Below, in pieces: positions 25,821 through 35,284 of a stretch of 64,000 nucleotides of DNA. Source of the DNA: Flavobacterium sp. (GTDB lineage: Bacteria; Bacteroidota; Bacteroidia; Flavobacteriales; Flavobacteriaceae); NCBI GenBank assembly GCA_003497625.1, contig DNNO01000021.1, positions 41,602 to 105,601 on the forward strand, given 5' to 3'. The notes beneath the pieces were generated by a model that was given only the letters and a program-made list of their open reading frames with translations, was not told the origin of the DNA and did no database searches. Each line of letters opens with the position of its first letter. Position 1 is the stretch's first letter. Both the position numbers and the translations under genes were made by a program.

Positions 25821-27617
25821 TTATAGGGATTTATTCTTGTAAAAGTCGGAAATTTTTTTGGCTTTTGAAACACCTACAACTTCAGAAATCGCTTTTTCGT
25901 CGGCATTTTGCAATCTTTTAACACTTTTGAAATGTTTCATTAATGTAATCATGGTTTTTTCGCCAATTCCAGGAATACTTTCTAAACTATTGGTGAGTGC
26001 CGATTTACTTCTTTTATCGCGATGATGCGTGATGCCAAATCGATGTGCTTCGTTTCTTAAAAACTGAATCACTTTCAAGGTTTCCGATTTTTTATCCAGA
26101 TACAAAGGAGCTGAATCACCTGGATAAAACAATTCTTCCAAACGTTTTGCAATTCCGATAATGGCAATTTTGCCTCGCAAACCTAAATCATCAATGCTTT
26201 TTAATGCGGATGATAATTGCCCTTTTCCACCGTCAATAATAATTAGTTGCGGTAAAGACTGATTTTCATCTAACATGCGTTTGTATCTTCGATACACGAC
26301 TTCTTCCATCGAAGCGAAATCATTTGGACCTTCAACCGTTTTGATATTAAAATGACGATAATCTTTCTTGCTTGGTTTTCCATCTTTAAATACCACACAA
26401 GCTGCAACAGGATTGGTTCCTTGAATATTCGAATTATCAAAACATTCAATATGTCTTGGTTCTACCGAAAGTCGCAAATCTTTTTGCATTTGTGCCATGA
26501 TGCGATTCGTGTGTCGCTCTGGATCAACGATTTGAATTTGCTTTAATTGATCTAATCGGTAATATTTGGCATTACGTTCTGATAATTCTAAAATTTGCTT
26601 TTTATCGCCCAATTGTGGAACAGTGACTTTGATGTTTTCTCCTAAATCGATTGGGAAAGGAACTACAATTTCTCTGGAATTCAAGTGAAAACGTTCACGC
26701 AATTCTACTACGGCTAATTCCAATAATTCTTCGTTGGTTTCGTCTAATTTTTTCTTTAATTCCAACGTATGCGAACGAACGATTGCTCCATGCGAAATTT
26801 GTAAAAAGTTCACATACGCCATTGTTTCATCGGAAATAATAGAAAACACGTCCAAATTCGAAATTTTCGGATTTAAAATGGTGGAACGCGATTGATAATT
26901 TTCTAAAACCTCGATTTTTTCTTTGATTTTTTGCGCTTCTTCAAACTTCATTTCCATTGCCAAATCGGTCATCAATTTCTTGAAATCTTTTAAACTTTCT
27001 TTGAAATTTCCCTTTAAAATTTGACGGATTTTTTCAATCTGACTTTGATAATGCTCCAAAGATTCATAACCTTCACATGGTCCTTTGCAATTTCCAATAT
27101 GATATTCCAAACACACTTTAAATTTCCCCGAATCTATATTCGCTTTCGATAAATCGTAATTACAAGTTCGAAGTGGATATAGTTCTTTGATTAAATCTAG
27201 AATTGTGTGAACAGTTTTAAAACTGGTGTAAGGTCCAAAATATTCCGAACCATCTTTTATCATTTTTCGAGTAGAAAATATTCTTGGAAAACGCTCGTTT
27301 TTGATGCAAATCCAAGGATAGGTTTTGTCATCGCGAAGTAACACATTATAACGCGGTTGAAGCTTTTTAATCAAATTGTTTTCCAACAATAACGCATCGG
27401 TTTCTGTAGGAACAACAATGTGTTTTATGGCAACAATTTTCTTAACTAAAACCGATGTTTTATAATTATCATGATTCTTAGTAAAATACGATTGAACGCG
27501 CTTTTTTAGATTTTTTGCTTTTCCAACATATAGAATTTTTCCATCCTTATCATAATACTGATACACACCTGGATTATCAGGCAAGGTTTGGATTTGAAGT
27601 TCTAATGGTGTTTGCAT
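25821..27617 (-). CDS. uvrC: Excinuclease ABC subunit C
   Basis: Makes both incisions around DNA lesions in nucleotide excision repair. Domains run GIY-YIG nuclease (NPGVYQYYDKDGKILYVGKAKNLKKRV, 15-41), Cys-rich region (CLEYHIGNCKGPCEGY), UVR helix (about 205-240), RNase H-like C-terminal nuclease (IECFDNSNIQGTNPVA) and two helix-hairpin-helix motifs (SIPGIGEKTMITLMKHF). 598 residues, normal. Co-transcribed with the patatin gene. Confidence 0.96.
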   Translation of the reverse strand: MQTPLELQIQTLPDNPGVYQYYDKDGKILYVGKAKNLKKRVQSYFTKNHDNYKTSVLVKKIVAIKHIVVPTETDALLLENNLIKKLQPRYNVLLRDDKTYPWICIKNERFPRIFSTRKMIKDGSEYFGPYTSFKTVHTILDLIKELYPLRTCNYDLSKANIDSGKFKVCLEYHIGNCKGPCEGYESLEHYQSQIEKIRQILKGNFKESLKDFKKLMTDLAMEMKFEEAQKIKEKIEVLENYQSRSTILNPKISNLDVFSIISDETMAYVNFLQISHGAIVRSHTLELKKKLDETNEELLELAVVELRERFHLNSREIVVPFPIDLGENIKVTVPQLGDKKQILELSERNAKYYRLDQLKQIQIVDPERHTNRIMAQMQKDLRLSVEPRHIECFDNSNIQGTNPVAACVVFKDGKPSKKDYRHFNIKTVEGPNDFASMEEVVYRRYKRMLDENQSLPQLIIIDGGKGQLSSALKSIDDLGLRGKIAIIGIAKRLEELFYPGDSAPLYLDKKSETLKVIQFLRNEAHRFGITHHRDKRSKSALTNSLESIPGIGEKTMITLMKHFKSVKRLQNADEKAISEVVGVSKAKKISDFYKNKSL

Positions 27618-27829
27618 TTTTACTGAAAAGTGGAAAGAACAAAGATAAGAGAATTGTTTGAATTGGCACGCGGATGAAATGGATGCTTTGCAACTCAGAT
27701 TTTAAAGATTGCAAACTTGGTATAAATCTTTGCCTCTTTGCGTTCAAAGATTTCATTTCTCAAAATTTCTTACATCTGTTTTCCTAAATGACATTTGTTT
27801 TTGTATTTTTAACACTTTAGATTTTAAAA

Positions 27830-28795
27830 ATGACAGCCTCAAAACCACTTGTAATCCTTAAAGAAACCATTTTAGCTGGCGAAAGTAAAACCATTAACAT
27901 GGAAATTGCCAAGTTGCACACCATGAACAAATTGAAAATTCCAATCATTGTGGAACGTTCAAAAATTGATGGTCCAACGGTTTTATTCACCGCATGTTTG
28001 CATGGCGACGAAATCAACGGAACCGAAATTGTGCGCCAATTAATCATTCAAAAAATCAATAAACCTAAGCGCGGAACGATAATTTGTATTCCGATTATCA
28101 ATATTTTCGGATTTGTGAATCAAACACGTGAATTTCCTGATGGTCGCGATTTGAATCGAGTTTTTCCTGGTAGTAAAACGGGTTCTTTGGCAAGTCGTTT
28201 TGCGTATTATATTTTAAAAGATATTATTCCGCATGTCGATTATGCAATTGATTTTCATGCGGGTGGTGCGAGTCGATTTAATGCGCCACAAATTAGAATT
28301 GTACCAGAAAATCCAGAATTAAAGCAACTTTCCGATGTTTTCAATGCGCCTTTTACGTTGTATTCGAAGAATATTTCGGGTTCGTTCCGAAATTCTTGCG
28401 ATAAATTAGGTATAAAAATGTTGCTTTTTGAAGGTGGAAAATCATTGGATTTAAATCTTCAAGTTACCGAAGAAGCCGTGGAAGGAACCAAGCGCTTTTT
28501 GGATCATTTAGAAATGCTAAATCCGAGAAAAAAAGCAACAAAAAAAGAAAACAAAACCATTTACATCGAAAAATCGAGTTGGATTAGGGCGAAATATTCC
28601 GGTATGTTTCATGGTCTAACTACGATTGGTAGTTTTGTAAAAAAAGGCGAATTATTAGCTACTATTTCTGACCCATATGGAAAAATCGAACACAAAGTAA
28701 AAGCACCGCATGAAGGTTATATTATTAATGTAAACGATGCGCCAATTATCTATCAAGGTGATGCTATTTTTCATATTTCTACACATTTGTCCTAA
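27830..28795 (+). CDS. Succinylglutamate desuccinylase/aspartoacylase-family hydrolase
   Basis: A zinc carboxypeptidase-fold (M14-like) amide hydrolase of 321 residues. The zinc site is His58 and Glu61 in CLHGDEING and His143 in DFHAGG; the substrate-binding arginine cluster is in PDGRDLNRVFPG. A C-terminal beta-barrel domain (about 238-321) has a biotinyl-like SGMFHGLTTIGSFVKKG. The substrate (an N-acyl amino acid) is not predictable. Upstream, 27618-27829 is a divergent spacer with uvrC, holding a TATTTTTA box and degenerate 'CTTTGCCTCTTTGCG' repeat text. Confidence 0.85.
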   Translation: MTASKPLVILKETILAGESKTINMEIAKLHTMNKLKIPIIVERSKIDGPTVLFTACLHGDEINGTEIVRQLIIQKINKPKRGTIICIPIINIFGFVNQTREFPDGRDLNRVFPGSKTGSLASRFAYYILKDIIPHVDYAIDFHAGGASRFNAPQIRIVPENPELKQLSDVFNAPFTLYSKNISGSFRNSCDKLGIKMLLFEGGKSLDLNLQVTEEAVEGTKRFLDHLEMLNPRKKATKKENKTIYIEKSSWIRAKYSGMFHGLTTIGSFVKKGELLATISDPYGKIEHKVKAPHEGYIINVNDAPIIYQGDAIFHISTHLS

Positions 28796-28857
28796 AACCT
28801 AACAATTGTCATGTTTTATTGTTTTGGCTCGGCGTATTTTCGCTAAAATTTTTAGGT

Positions 28858-30096
28858 ATGAACTTCTGGAAAAAACTAACACACGAAGAAAGAAAAGCCC
28901 GAATTGAAAAGGCTTTGCACGATAATGTTAACTTCTCAAAAGATGCTTCTTTAGGTTATCCGGCATCTAAGTTAGATAGTCGCGTTTTTTATGATGATGC
29001 TCCTTTTTTGAAAGATGCACCAACGCTTCAAACCTATGTTGCCAATCCAAATAACATTGGATGTCACACTTTTGGTACTTCCGAAAAAGCGTTTTATGGC
29101 ACTCAAGAAATTGAACGCGAAGTTTTAAATGTAATTGCCGTTGATATTTTTAAAGCCAAAGAAAACGAATTCGACGGCTACATCGCTCCTGGTGGAACTG
29201 AAGCGAATATTCAAGCGATTTGGGTTTTTAGAAATGAATTCATGCACAAATTCGATGCGAAATTAGAAGAAATTGCCATTTTAGCTTCGGAGGACACACA
29301 TTACTCTATTCCAAAAGCTTCCAACTTATTACAAATCGATTGGTTGAAAATTCCAGTTGGCTTTGAAAACCGTGAAATTGATGTAAATGGATTGGATAAC
29401 ATGATTTCGGAAGCGAAAAATAAAGGTAAAAAATACTTCATTGCCGTTTCCAATATGGGAACAACCATGTTTGGTTCGGTTGATAATCCTGATGATTACA
29501 CTTCGATATTAGAAAAACATAACGTTACTTATCGTTTGCATATTGATGGTGCTTATGGCGGATTTGTTTATCCGTTTAGCAATCAAAAATCGAACATCAA
29601 CTTCAGTAATCCAAAAATAAGTTCAATTACAATTGATGCACACAAAATGTTGCAAGCCCCTTATGGAACAGGTGTTTTTGTTTGCCGAAAAGGCTTAATC
29701 GAAAACGTATTAACCAAAGAAGCAGAATACGTAGAAGGCATGGATTTAACGCTTTGCGGAAGTCGTTCTGGCGCGAATGCGGTGGCGGTTTGGATGATTT
29801 TATTTACTTATGGCGCTTATGGTTGGTTTGAAAAAGTGAGTATTTTACAAATGAGAACCCAATTCTTATGCCACGAATTAGACAAATTGAACATTAAATA
29901 TTTCCGTGAACCTTTTATGAATATTGTAACAATTCATGCCGAATCAATTCCAGAAAAAATTGCAGAAAAGTATGATTTGGTGCCACAACAACACAACGAA
30001 AACAACAAATGGTACAAAATTGTGTTAATGGACCACGTAGAAGTAGAACATTTGACTAAATTTATAGACGAATTGAAAGCGTCTGTAAATGGATAA
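28858..30096 (+). CDS. PLP-dependent group II decarboxylase
   Basis: 412 residues from the ATG at 28858; the longer ORF start lies in AT-rich spacer. The internal aldimine lysine is Lys263 in SSITIDAHKMLQAPYGTG, Asp230 of HIDGAYGGF binds the pyridine nitrogen, and PGGTEANIQA is the phosphate-side motif. The pattern fits the glutamate/tyrosine/histidine/aspartate decarboxylase group. The substrate is not decided by sequence. The stop overlaps the next gene by 8 bp, so it is translated together with the 5-formyl-THF cyclo-ligase. Because PLP decarboxylases and folate enzymes are not functionally linked, this coupling may be incidental. Confidence 0.82.
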   Translation: MNFWKKLTHEERKARIEKALHDNVNFSKDASLGYPASKLDSRVFYDDAPFLKDAPTLQTYVANPNNIGCHTFGTSEKAFYGTQEIEREVLNVIAVDIFKAKENEFDGYIAPGGTEANIQAIWVFRNEFMHKFDAKLEEIAILASEDTHYSIPKASNLLQIDWLKIPVGFENREIDVNGLDNMISEAKNKGKKYFIAVSNMGTTMFGSVDNPDDYTSILEKHNVTYRLHIDGAYGGFVYPFSNQKSNINFSNPKISSITIDAHKMLQAPYGTGVFVCRKGLIENVLTKEAEYVEGMDLTLCGSRSGANAVAVWMILFTYGAYGWFEKVSILQMRTQFLCHELDKLNIKYFREPFMNIVTIHAESIPEKIAEKYDLVPQQHNENNKWYKIVLMDHVEVEHLTKFIDELKASVNG

Positions 30097-30673
30097 GAAA
30101 GAAGCTAGAAAAAAGAGTAAAGAAGCAAGAAAACAACTTTCTCAAGAGGAAATCGAAGACAAAAGTTTGGCGATTGCAAACCAATTGTTGCGTATGGACA
30201 CCGTGCCTAGCGGCAGGCTGGTTTGGGACAAGTTGTATTATCATTTGTTTTTAACGATTGAAGAGCAAAAAGAAATCAATACCGAATATATTCTTCAAAT
30301 TTTAGCGGGAAAAGATAAAGAAATCGTTATTTCGAAGTGCGAATTTGCCACATTAGGAATGACGCATTTTTTATTAACGGATAATACCAAAATCAAAAAG
30401 AACATTTACAACGTTCCAGAACCGGTTGATGGTTTAGAAGTTCCTGATGCAAAAATTGATGTGGTTTTTGTACCGCTTTTAGCTTATGACAATCAAGGAA
30501 ATCGCGTGGGTTATGGAAAAGGTTTCTACGATAACTTTCTACGTAAATGCAAGCCTGAAACGATTAAAATCGGGTTGTCTTTCTTTCCTCCTGAAGAAAA
30601 AATTGAGGATGTTTCGGAAAATGATGTGAAATTAGATTTTTGTGTGACGCCTAAAAAGGTTTTTCGATTCTAA
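30089..30673 (+). CDS. 5-formyltetrahydrofolate cyclo-ligase
   Basis: Converts 5-formyl-THF to 5,10-methenyl-THF with ATP. The ATP site is seen in RKKSKEARKQLS at the N-terminus and GNRVGYGKGFYDNFL near residues 148-162. 194 residues. An extra segment MDTVPSGRLV replaces the short 'LPIW'-type connection before WDKLYYHLF; it is encoded by a GC-rich palindrome (30200-30222). The gene overlaps the decarboxylase by 8 bp, and its stop abuts the lspA stop with no gap. Confidence 0.9.
   Translation: MDKKEARKKSKEARKQLSQEEIEDKSLAIANQLLRMDTVPSGRLVWDKLYYHLFLTIEEQKEINTEYILQILAGKDKEIVISKCEFATLGMTHFLLTDNTKIKKNIYNVPEPVDGLEVPDAKIDVVFVPLLAYDNQGNRVGYGKGFYDNFLRKCKPETIKIGLSFFPPEEKIEDVSENDVKLDFCVTPKKVFRF
30200..30222. 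repeat. GC-rich palindrome inside the 5-formyl-THF cyclo-ligase gene
   Basis: An imperfect 23-bp palindrome with pattern ACCnnGCCTnnCGGnAGGCnnGGT. 16 of 23 bases are G or C in a strongly AT-rich gene. It adds about eight codons in frame. Confidence 0.75.
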
Positions 30674-31291
30674 TTATTTTGCCATAATATGACTTTCTCC
30701 AAACGCTCTTTTATTAAACACAATCAAAATTCCGACACCTGTTGAAATCGCTACATCAGCTACGTTGAAAATGGCGTTGAAGAAAGTAAAATGTTTGCCG
30801 CCCCAAATTGGTAACCAAGAAGGTAAGTTTCCTTCCCACATTGGAAAATAAAACATATCTACCACTTCTCCATGAAACCAGGTACCGTATGGTTGGTCGG
30901 AGAAAGCTGTTGCTACTTGATGATAACTATCGTTAAAAATTACGCCATAAAAAACAGAATCAATAATATTTCCTAAAGCACCTGTAAAAATCAAAGCAAT
31001 AGCTACGATTAAATAATTTGATGCTTTTTTTCTTACCGAATCCCATAACCACCAAGCGATTCCACCTACGGCTACGATACGGAATAAGGTTAAGATTAAT
31101 TTCCCATGTTCGCCAGGAATTTCAGCACCCCAAGCCATGCCTTCATTCTCTATAAAATGAATTTGAAACCATTCTAAACCCATTACTTTTATGGATTCTC
31201 CAATAAAAAAATGCGTCTTGATATAGATTTTCGAAATCTGATCAATTAATAAAATAGCAATGATTAATAAATAGGCTTTCTTTAACGACAT
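30674..31291 (-). CDS. lspA: Lipoprotein signal peptidase II
   Basis: Cleaves the signal peptide of lipoproteins at the lipidated Cys. Four membrane helices, with the catalytic Asp pair in GNIIDSVFYG and NVADVAIS; the family motif ENEGMAWG follows the first helix. The insert VVDMFYFPMWEGNLPSWLPIWGG is typical of Bacteroidota. The ATG at 31291 gives 205 residues; the TTG at 31342 would extend into the traR terminator and is not credible. It follows traR and ileS in the usual order. Confidence 0.95.
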   Translation of the reverse strand: MSLKKAYLLIIAILLIDQISKIYIKTHFFIGESIKVMGLEWFQIHFIENEGMAWGAEIPGEHGKLILTLFRIVAVGGIAWWLWDSVRKKASNYLIVAIALIFTGALGNIIDSVFYGVIFNDSYHQVATAFSDQPYGTWFHGEVVDMFYFPMWEGNLPSWLPIWGGKHFTFFNAIFNVADVAISTGVGILIVFNKRAFGESHIMAK

Positions 31292-31326
31292 GTTCAATTT
31301 TTTTGCAAAAATAGTGTTTTTATTAA

Positions 31327-31352
31327 ATAAAAAACGCTCCAAACGGAGCGTT
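31327..31352 (-). terminator. traR terminator
   Basis: Stem AACGCTCC/GGAGCGTT, loop AAAC, followed on the minus strand by a run of six T's. It lies between traR and lspA, so lspA probably depends on readthrough or its own promoter. Confidence 0.8.
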
Positions 31353-31372
31353 AGTAAAATTTTGTAAAAAGA

Positions 31373-31753
31373 TTAACGTTGCAAGTTTTTTGCTTCGATA
31401 CTCATAGTTGCATGAGGAACGATTTTTAAACGCTCTTTACTTATTAATTTGCCTGTAACTTTACACAAACCATAGGTTTTGTTTTCGATACGAATTAAGG
31501 CATTTTTTAAATCTCTAATAAATTTTTCTTGACGAATAGCTAGTTGTGAATTGGCTTCTTTACTCATTGTTTCACTACCTTCTTCAAATGCTTTAAACGT
31601 TGGCGATGTATCATCAGTTCCGTTATTTAAGTCATTCATGTAAGCACTCTTAATAAGCTCTAAATCACCTTTAGCCTTTTCTAATTTCGCTTGAATTAAC
31701 GCTTTGAATTCAGCCAAATCAGCGTCTGAATATCTAATTTGCTCCTCTACCAT
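31373..31753 (-). CDS. TraR/DksA family regulator, zinc site degenerate
   Basis: 126 residues: a long coiled-coil hairpin (about 10-85) and a short C-terminal globular part. DksA-type proteins bind the RNA polymerase secondary channel. The four-Cys zinc site is not conserved: YGLCKVTGK has one Cys, and the second pair reads ATMSIEA. The RLKIVPHAT block is the Bacteroidota form. It lies 50 bp after the ileS stop in a conserved ileS-traR-lspA order. Confidence 0.85.
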   Translation of the reverse strand: MVEEQIRYSDADLAEFKALIQAKLEKAKGDLELIKSAYMNDLNNGTDDTSPTFKAFEEGSETMSKEANSQLAIRQEKFIRDLKNALIRIENKTYGLCKVTGKLISKERLKIVPHATMSIEAKNLQR

Positions 31754-31803
31754 AATTTCAATATTTTTTTATAGTTATACGTCGGTTAAAAACCTTTCGG
31801 TTC

Positions 31804-34800
31804 TTATTTTGAAATTAATATACTTGTTTTTATATCATCAAACTCAATTTCCGTACCATTTTGTAGGTTTTCCACAAAAATTAACGATTTGGTTAGGGTT
31901 TCTGACTTAATATACGATTCATTAGCTAAAACGGCTTCCTCAACTTGAGCATTTTTTTCCATTTTAACGGTAATCTTGTCAGTTACTTCAAAACCAGAGT
32001 CTTTTCTGATATTTTGGATTCTGTTAATCAATTCTCTCGCGATACCTTCTTTTCTTAATTCATCGGAAATCGTAATGTCTAACGCTACCGTAATTCCGTT
32101 TGAATTGGCTACTAACCAACCTTCGATATCTTGCGAAGAAATCTCAACATCTTCTAGTGATAAAGTTATACTTTTTCCTGAAATATCCATAACCAGCTCA
32201 CCATCACGCTCTAATTTGGCAATTTCTTCCTGTCCGAAATTCTGTATCTCTTTGGAAATCAATCCCATATCCTTACCAAAACGCGGTCCCAATGTCTTAA
32301 AATTAGGCTTAATTTGCTTTACTAAAACACCAGAAGCATCGTCTAATAATTCAATTTCTTTCACGTTTACCTCAGCCATAATTAAGTCAGAAACTGCCTC
32401 AATTTCAGCACGCTGATTCTCGTCAAGCACTGGAATCATTACCTTTTGCAACGGTTGACGCACTTTGATCATTTCCTTCTTACGAAGTGATAAAACTAAT
32501 GAAGAAACTGTTTGTGCTTTCAACATTTTGCTCTCTAACGACTTATCAACAAAGTTTTCAACCGAAACTGGAAATTTCGCCAAATGTACACTTTCAAATG
32601 ACTCAGAACCTGTAGCTTGTGTTAAATCTCTGTAAAGTTTATCCATAAAGAACGGAGCAATTGGAGCAGAAAGCTTCGCAACCGTTACCAAACATGTATA
32701 AAGCGTTTGATAAGCCGCAATTTTATCTTGCGCATATTCGCCTTTCCAGAATCTTCTTCTACATAAACGAACGTACCAGTTACTTAGGTTTTCCTGAACG
32801 AAATCAGAAATAGCACGAGCGGCTTTTGTTGGTTCGTAATCCGCATACGCTTCATCCACTACTTGAATTAAAGTATGTAATTCGGATAAAATCCAACGGT
32901 CAATTTCTGGTCTTTCTTCTAATGGAACTTCCGCTTCAGAGTAAGTAAATCCATCAATATTAGCATATAACGAGAAGAACGAATAGGTATTATATAACGT
33001 TCCAAAGAATTTTCTTCGCACCTCAGCAACACCTTCGATATCAAATTTTAAGTTATCCCAAGGATTTGCATTAGAAATCATGTACCAACGTGTAGCATCT
33101 GGACCATATTCAGCCAAAGTAGTAAATGGATCCACCGCATTTCCTAAACGTTTCGACATTTTTTGTCCGTTTTTGTCCAAAACTAATCCGTTTGAAACTA
33201 CGTTTTTATAAGCGATTTTATCGAAAACTAATGTTCCGATAGCGTGTAATGTGTAAAACCAACCACGTGTTTGGTCAACACCTTCTGCAATAAAATCGGC
33301 TGGGAACGCTTTATTTTCGTCGATTAAGTCTTTGTTTTCAAATGGGTAATGCCATTGTGCATAAGGCATAGCGCCTGAATCGAACCAAACATCAATCAAA
33401 TCGGTTTCGCGGTTCATTGGTTTTCCAGATGGCGAAACTAAAACAATTCCGTCTACTACGTTTTTGTGTAAATCCACTAAATCGTAATTGGCTTCACTCA
33501 TGTCACCAATTTTGAATCCTTTGTATGGATTTTCTGTTTGGAAACCAGCTGCAACCGATTTTTCAATTTCGTTATACAATTCTTCAACTGAACCTACCAA
33601 CATTTCTTCGGTTCCATCTTCGCTTCTCCAAATTGGTAAAGGAATTCCCCAATATCTTGAACGTGATAAGTTCCAATCATTCGCATTTTTCAACCAATTT
33701 CCGAAACGACCTTCTCCTGTAGCTTTTGGTTTCCAGTTAATGGTTTCGTTTAAATCGAACATTCTATCTTTGATTTCGGTTACTTTGATGAACCAAGAAT
33801 CTAATGGATAGTATAAAATTGGTTTGTCGGTTCTCCAACAATGTGGGTAACTGTGTACGTATTTTTCAACCTTAAAGGCTTTGTTTTCTTCTTTTAATTG
33901 GATAGCGATTTCCACGTCAGCTGAGCGTTCTGGCGCTTCTCCGTCGTTGTAATATTCGTTTTTAACATATTTCCCAGAGTAATCACCTAAACCTTGGATG
34001 AATCTTCCTTGTAAATCTACCAATGGTACCGGATTTCCGTTTTCGTCTAAAACTAACATTGGTGGCACTTCTGGAGTTGCTTCTTTAGCTACTTTAGCAT
34101 CATCTGCTCCGAAAGTTGGAGCCGTGTGTACAATTCCAGTTCCGTCTTCCGTAGTTACGAAATCACCCGAAATTACTCTAAACGCATTTTCAGGATTTTG
34201 ATATGGTAACGCTAATGGTAATAATTGTTCGTAACGAATTCCAACTAAATCAGCACCTTTTGCTTCGGCTAAAATTTGGTACGGAATCTTTTTATCGTCC
34301 GATTTATAATTTGCAAAATCAGCTTCTGATTCCGCTACAAAATATTTTCCACCGAATTGTTTCCCAACTAAATTCTTAGCTAAAACCACATTTACCGCTT
34401 CAAAAGTATATTGATTGAACGTTTTAACTAAAACATAATCGATTTTTGGTCCAACGGTTAACGCTGTATTTGATGGCAACGTCCAAGGAGTTGTCGTCCA
34501 AGCTAAGAAATGAACTGTTCCAAAACCTTGTAAAAAGCTTGGTAAGGTTTCGTCTTTTGCTTTAAACTGCGCTACAATCGTAGTATCTGTAACATCACGA
34601 TATGAACCTGGTTGGTTAACTTCGTGCGAAGATAAACCTGTTCCCGCTTTTGGTGAATAGGGTTGGATTGTGTAGCCTTTATATAGTAAATCTTTATTAT
34701 AGATTTGTTTTAGCAACCACCAAACAGTTTCCATGTATTTGGATTTGTAAGTCACATACGGATCTTCCATATCTACCCAATACCCCATTTTTTCGGTCAA

Positions 34801-35205
34801 GTCATTCCATACGTCTGTATAACGCATCACAGTTTTTTTACACGCTTCGTTGTATTCGGTAACTGAAATGGTTTTTCCGATGTCTTCTTTGGTGATGCCT
34901 AATTCTTTTTCGGTACCCAATTCTACAGGTAAACCGTGAGTATCCCAGCCCGCTTTACGCTTAACTTGGTAGCCTTTTTGAGTTTTATAACGACAAAAAA
35001 TATCTTTAATCGCACGCGCCATTACGTGGTGAATTCCAGGCAAACCATTTGCTGATGGTGGTCCTTCAAAAAACACGTAAGGAGTAGCTCCTTCACGAGA
35101 AGTTACCGATTGTTCAAAGACGTTATTTTTCTTCCAAAAATCAAGAACTTCTGATGCTACTGTTGGCAAGTCAAGTCCTTTGTATTCAGTAAATTTTGTG
35201 CTCAT
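31804..35205 (-). CDS. ileS: Isoleucyl-tRNA synthetase
   Basis: Class I synthetase of 1133 residues, the long (type 2-like) form. The HIGH motif is GLPGIHHVMAR near residue 55 and KMSKS is in GQKMSKRLGN. The editing domain has TTTPWTLPSNTAL and GTGIVHTAPTFGADD. The C-terminal anticodon domain is followed by a long extension ending FVENLQNGTEIEFDDIKTSILISK. No T-box leader is expected in this phylum and none was seen. Confidence 0.97.
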   Translation of the reverse strand: MSTKFTEYKGLDLPTVASEVLDFWKKNNVFEQSVTSREGATPYVFFEGPPSANGLPGIHHVMARAIKDIFCRYKTQKGYQVKRKAGWDTHGLPVELGTEKELGITKEDIGKTISVTEYNEACKKTVMRYTDVWNDLTEKMGYWVDMEDPYVTYKSKYMETVWWLLKQIYNKDLLYKGYTIQPYSPKAGTGLSSHEVNQPGSYRDVTDTTIVAQFKAKDETLPSFLQGFGTVHFLAWTTTPWTLPSNTALTVGPKIDYVLVKTFNQYTFEAVNVVLAKNLVGKQFGGKYFVAESEADFANYKSDDKKIPYQILAEAKGADLVGIRYEQLLPLALPYQNPENAFRVISGDFVTTEDGTGIVHTAPTFGADDAKVAKEATPEVPPMLVLDENGNPVPLVDLQGRFIQGLGDYSGKYVKNEYYNDGEAPERSADVEIAIQLKEENKAFKVEKYVHSYPHCWRTDKPILYYPLDSWFIKVTEIKDRMFDLNETINWKPKATGEGRFGNWLKNANDWNLSRSRYWGIPLPIWRSEDGTEEMLVGSVEELYNEIEKSVAAGFQTENPYKGFKIGDMSEANYDLVDLHKNVVDGIVLVSPSGKPMNRETDLIDVWFDSGAMPYAQWHYPFENKDLIDENKAFPADFIAEGVDQTRGWFYTLHAIGTLVFDKIAYKNVVSNGLVLDKNGQKMSKRLGNAVDPFTTLAEYGPDATRWYMISNANPWDNLKFDIEGVAEVRRKFFGTLYNTYSFFSLYANIDGFTYSEAEVPLEERPEIDRWILSELHTLIQVVDEAYADYEPTKAARAISDFVQENLSNWYVRLCRRRFWKGEYAQDKIAAYQTLYTCLVTVAKLSAPIAPFFMDKLYRDLTQATGSESFESVHLAKFPVSVENFVDKSLESKMLKAQTVSSLVLSLRKKEMIKVRQPLQKVMIPVLDENQRAEIEAVSDLIMAEVNVKEIELLDDASGVLVKQIKPNFKTLGPRFGKDMGLISKEIQNFGQEEIAKLERDGELVMDISGKSITLSLEDVEISSQDIEGWLVANSNGITVALDITISDELRKEGIARELINRIQNIRKDSGFEVTDKITVKMEKNAQVEEAVLANESYIKSETLTKSLIFVENLQNGTEIEFDDIKTSILISK

Positions 35206-35245
35206 TTTGTCGCTTTCTTAAATCAATCTGCGAAAGTAATGATTT

Positions 35246-35280
35246 AAAGGTAAAAGGCAAAAAGTAAAAGGTAAAAGTTA
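35246..35280. repeat. AAAGGTAAAAGGC stutter upstream of ileS
   Basis: Four to five diverged repeats of an AAAAGGTAAAAG-type word fill the spacer between ileS and recO. Confidence 0.6.
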
Positions 35281-35284
35281 AGAC

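Noticed and set aside
31976..32416. 146-codon plus-strand ORF antisense to ileS
   Set aside because: Shadow of the ileS reading frame; Ser/Ile-rich, no motif or promoter.
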